Below are positions 4,928-7,439 of a stretch of DNA of 7,439 nt, piece by piece. Every line of letters starts with the position of its first letter. Position 1 is the stretch's first letter. The DNA lies in NCBI GenBank assembly GCA_003158415.1, contig PMJA01000371.1:1-7439 (forward strand), in the 5' to 3' direction. The notes beneath the pieces are model-generated. The model was not told the origin of the DNA and did no database searches. It saw only the letters and a program-made list of their open reading frames with translations. This DNA is from Methylobacter sp. Lineage in GTDB: Bacteria; Pseudomonadota; Gammaproteobacteria; Methylococcales; Methylomonadaceae. Position numbers and translations under genes: made by a program.

Positions 4928-6649
4928 TCAATTCTTTTCAATTCTAAAGAGTTTATCGTTCTGTGATAATTTCACCACTATATACGCATCTTTATTCAAC
5001 TCTTCCGGCAGTTTGTCTTTTAATATCGATGCGACAAATTGTATACCCTTTGCATTGACGAGGTTAGCAATCTTCAGGAGTTGATTATCATGCATCAGTT
5101 CTTTTTTATCATTGAGGAGAAAGTGCATGCATGGGATATTCTCATCATCGGCAAATAGGGTGTAGGCAATATCAAAACAGGAAATTTCGCCCTGTTTTTT
5201 ACCAGAACTGAAGTTTGTGTTAAATGATGTGAATTCATAGAGACGGCGACCCTTTACTTTTTTTGGGTCAACCTTTAATGCATATTTTTCACCATATAAC
5301 TCATGCGACACAGATGAAAAATGCCGATTGAATTTGTTTACCTGTTCTTTTATTTTAAGGGCAAATCCATCGGAAAAAAGTTCATTGTCAATTTCGGCCA
5401 GTTCATTGTTGAGTTCAGTCAGTTTCGATTCTACAGTGCTCAATTGTCGTAGGGTGTTTTCATATTCACCTTTTGTATGGTATTTGGCGTTAAGCTTCAT
5501 AATCAATTGCTCAAGCACCTCGAAAGAATCACTTAAAGTGATAGCTTTACTTAGCTCAGTTTCCTCTACCAAGAGGCGGTTCAAATGCTCTCGTTTTGCA
5601 GTAAGCTCTGCATCAATCTTCGGTAAATCCTGGACTATGAACCTAATTTTTGACTCTACCATTCGATTGTGAAAATCATTAAGTTCCAGAAAGGTCTTAT
5701 GAATTCCGTTCACCAAAGATGTTGCTTGCTGATATATCTGCTGCAATTGTTGCACATCGATTGTAGACTTACCTGATTGCATTTCCTGCTGGGCTTCTAA
5801 AATCAAATCTTTTCGTAGTTGAAGCCTACTGATTTCTGATGAAGTAAGATTAACCTGATATTTAACCCTATTCAGTGTGTCCAAATCCGCCTCAAAATTT
5901 GGATTAAGATTCAGTGATGCCTTCCAACGCTCAAGTTCTTCTATTTCTGAGTCAAGAAGGGCTAGTGCGGTTTCGTATGCTGATTTGGTCTGTTCTGACT
6001 CAAGACGTTTCTTGAATTTTTCTTCAATATCAATTTGTGAGCGTAATTCCTGCTTGGTATCTCCTTGTTCGAAATTACAACCGAAAAGAAAGAGATAAAG
6101 CGTCTCATACTCATCATCACGCGTGAAACCATCAAGATTCTTGATGGTATTGTTGATACTCACATCTTTATAGCGGATGTTGTGAGCAATTATCTGCCGG
6201 AAAGTTGGTTTATTCCCATAATGACCAGGAAACAAAAGATCGGTTAGAGCTTCTTCAAATCCGGTATCAGTTTTATTGTTGCCGTCTATGCGTTGTATTT
6301 TTTCTTTGCGAGCCAGAAAGTTTCGCTCAACAAGCACTTCCTTAGATTTTTCTTGCGACAGATCATCTTTGAGAATCAGTGAAACAAGCACTCTATTTTC
6401 AACCAGAAAATCTTTTACTAACTTAAACTCATGCTTTTTATTTTCTTGGTCGGTATATATTCCCTTTGCATTGGCTCCAAGGCAGAAATCGACAAGCTTT
6501 AAAACCGTTGTCTTACCGACATTGTTCCCAGTTTCTTCCCCGCTAACAATAGGCGTGTCGTCAACAATGAGGTTTAGCCCAGCATGAAATAGAATATTTC
6601 TGATTATAGTGCCGTCCACACGGGTAATTGTCAGTGACTTCAAGAACAT
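4928..6649 (-). CDS. ABC-3C system ATPase, DUF2326-type, SMC/Rad50-like
   Basis: This is a 573-residue ATPase of the three-component ABC (ABC-3C) type. The Walker A loop is GNNVGKTT (41-48), preceded by the usual beta-strand start (LKSLTITRVDG). The central part (about 200-425) is a long coiled coil rich in Glu, Leu, Lys and Gln, as in SMC/Rad50 proteins. The C-terminal head carries a signature-like segment NFSSGKKQGEISCFDIAYTLF (479-499) and a Walker B-like strand CMHFLLNDKKE (507-517), where Lys515 stands at the usual catalytic Glu position; this matches my memory of DUF2326 proteins, which also lack a plain DE. The ATG at 6649 has AAGGTGG a few bases upstream and overlaps the MC6 gene by 10 bases, so expression is coupled. 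The predicted role is sensing or loading on nucleic acid and gating the effector. It is AT-richer than the left half of the window. Confidence 0.88.
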   Translation of the reverse strand: MFLKSLTITRVDGTIIRNILFHAGLNLIVDDTPIVSGEETGNNVGKTTVLKLVDFCLGANAKGIYTDQENKKHEFKLVKDFLVENRVLVSLILKDDLSQEKSKEVLVERNFLARKEKIQRIDGNNKTDTGFEEALTDLLFPGHYGNKPTFRQIIAHNIRYKDVSINNTIKNLDGFTRDDEYETLYLFLFGCNFEQGDTKQELRSQIDIEEKFKKRLESEQTKSAYETALALLDSEIEELERWKASLNLNPNFEADLDTLNRVKYQVNLTSSEISRLQLRKDLILEAQQEMQSGKSTIDVQQLQQIYQQATSLVNGIHKTFLELNDFHNRMVESKIRFIVQDLPKIDAELTAKREHLNRLLVEETELSKAITLSDSFEVLEQLIMKLNAKYHTKGEYENTLRQLSTVESKLTELNNELAEIDNELFSDGFALKIKEQVNKFNRHFSSVSHELYGEKYALKVDPKKVKGRRLYEFTSFNTNFSSGKKQGEISCFDIAYTLFADDENIPCMHFLLNDKKELMHDNQLLKIANLVNAKGIQFVASILKDKLPEELNKDAYIVVKLSQNDKLFRIEKN

Positions 6650-6867
6650 AGTTCCACCTTGTCATGGTTATTCAATATAACCAGATTGAGTAGAAATAGC
6701 CAATCGAGACACAGTACAAAAACAGGCATGCTCATTTTTTGCGTAGTTGTTGTCTGTATGTATAAATCAAGTATATCCATCACACGATGCTCTTGAATCA
6801 CCTTCAAGACAAAAGCACCATTGAAGTAAATGGTTTGATCGGGATGTATATTGTCAGGAATGAGCAT
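6640..6867 (-). CDS. ABC-3C middle component, MC6-like
   Basis: This is a 75-residue protein between the effector and ATPase genes. The recognisable blocks are IYFNGAFVLKVIQ (13-25), DILDLYIQ (31-38) and LCLDWLFLLNLVIL (52-65) ahead of a short charged tail. They fit the middle-component-6 pattern: a small helical protein with a G-A-x-x-L-K helix and an L-D-W-L-x-L-L helix. The frame is open further upstream to 7083, but the ATG at 6867 is chosen because AGGAAAT lies seven bases before it and because the upstream part would run inside the effector gene. It overlaps the effector stop by 14 bases and the ATPase start by 10 bases. The hydrophobic helix is an adaptor helix rather than an obvious membrane anchor. 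Confidence 0.8.
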   Translation of the reverse strand: MLIPDNIHPDQTIYFNGAFVLKVIQEHRVMDILDLYIQTTTTQKMSMPVFVLCLDWLFLLNLVILNNHDKVELCS

Positions 6868-7439
6868 TGGTATTTCCTGAAGGATTTTTGAATATCTTGC
6901 ACCGTATAAAAGTGTCAACAACAAGAATTTGCACAGATAAATCAAGTTCTTCATCTGCCATAGGTGTGTAATTTGCACTGCCTCGAATCTTCTGAATAAC
7001 CTTTTCGATAACCGATAAAAAAAGTTGGTCAGGAGAAACCACTGTTTCCAGTGCCAGTTTAAGATACTCCTTGCGGATGCCATTTAAAATAGAAATGCTT
7101 TTATTTACGCCTTGTTTGTCAAAGTCAGAGTAGATTTTATCGATGCGACAATAGTGAATCTTGTAGTCATCGATAAGAACTCTGGCTGTGTCCAGTTGAT
7201 TGTATGAAATTTTTTCTTCAATATCGTACGGTACGACTTCAAAGCCTAATGTCTCTTGATTCCAATTCTCTTTGGAAAGAATCTTGATAATTGTTGCTAA
7301 ATTGGATTCAATTTTCTCTGGATCAGGTTCACTCTTGAGTTCTTTTTTCAGAAAATCATAGATGCCTTTCTGCTGATCGATCTCCAAACCAACAATAATC
7401 TTCAAGAGAGAGGCAATATCGAAAATATCGCTCGCTGGT
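6854..7439 (-). CDS. ABC-3C effector protein, C-terminal part (cut by window edge)
   Basis: The frame is open from the right edge of the window to the TGA at 6854-6856, giving the last 194 residues of a longer protein. An in-frame TTG near 7405 is unlikely to be the real start because the frame continues through FDIASLLK upstream without a break. The visible part matches the C-terminal domain that ABC-3C effectors share: FDIASLLKIIVGLEIDQQKG near the left edge of the fragment, DKIYSDFDKQGVNKSISIL in the middle, and SANYTPMADEELDLSVQILV followed by VDTFIRCKIFKNP near the end. I believe this is closest to the CTD10 group, but the number is uncertain. The domain would tie the effector to the ATPase and middle component. 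The enzymatic domain (for example a nuclease) lies outside the window, so the effector's activity cannot be stated. Confidence 0.78.
   Translation of the reverse strand, partial: PASDIFDIASLLKIIVGLEIDQQKGIYDFLKKELKSEPDPEKIESNLATIIKILSKENWNQETLGFEVVPYDIEEKISYNQLDTARVLIDDYKIHYCRIDKIYSDFDKQGVNKSISILNGIRKEYLKLALETVVSPDQLFLSVIEKVIQKIRGSANYTPMADEELDLSVQILVVDTFIRCKIFKNPSGNTNAHS

Noticed and set aside
6868..7083. N-terminal extension of the MC6-like gene upstream of 6867
   Set aside because: It lies entirely inside the effector gene in another frame, and the ATG at 6867 has a good ribosome binding site and matches the expected small size.

Overview
The window looks like an accessory (mobile or defence-rich) region of a proteobacterial genome or plasmid. 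The reasons are a tyrosine recombinase of a kind common in Proteobacteria, a thermonuclease-type protein with an excalibur tail, and a series of self-contained modules with different base composition. By direct count, 39 of 60 bases are G+C at 2101-2160 in the recombinase gene, against 21 of 60 at 6421-6480 in the right-hand operon. The species cannot be named from the sequence.

Layout. (1) 1-611, plus strand: the end of an SNase-like protein with a C-terminal excalibur Ca-binding motif, then a small protein that resembles DUF6788-type proteins. (2) 606-1202: about 590 bases without a credible gene but full of inverted repeats. These are six alternating TGGTGACA-type motifs placed symmetrically about one centre, a GC-rich hairpin, a possible terminator, and two palindromes with a 6-base spacer (12-6-12 at 1083-1112 and a perfect 16-6-16 at 1147-1184) just before the next operon. 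(3) 1203-2905, plus strand: a two-gene operon with a 4-base ATGA overlap, encoding a TIGR02391/Ymh-family protein (HEPN-like motif) and a complete tyrosine recombinase. (4) 2906-3305: a gap with a hairpin, an unexplained open stretch and a possible promoter. (5) 3306-4700, plus strand: a single 464-residue protein of an uncharacterised family whose N-terminus has a PD-(D/E)XK-like acidic pattern. (6) 4701-4927: a convergent intergenic junction with hairpins and a short direct repeat. (7) 4928-7439, minus strand: three overlapping genes forming an ABC-three-component (ABC-3C) system. Read in transcription order they are the C-terminal part of the effector (cut by the window edge), an MC6-like middle component of 75 residues, and a DUF2326-type ABC ATPase with a long coiled coil.

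How the parts may work together. ABC-3C systems are predicted biological-conflict systems in which an SMC/Rad50-like ATPase and a small middle component control an effector protein. The TIGR02391 plus recombinase pair has translational coupling and a recombination-site-like palindrome in its leader, overlapping a possible extended -10. This suggests a self-controlled recombination module rather than a lone integrase. The 464-residue gene has its own leader and may be an independent defence gene. The least explained items are the palindromic sites before the recombinase operon, the symmetric six-motif array, and the 464-residue family.
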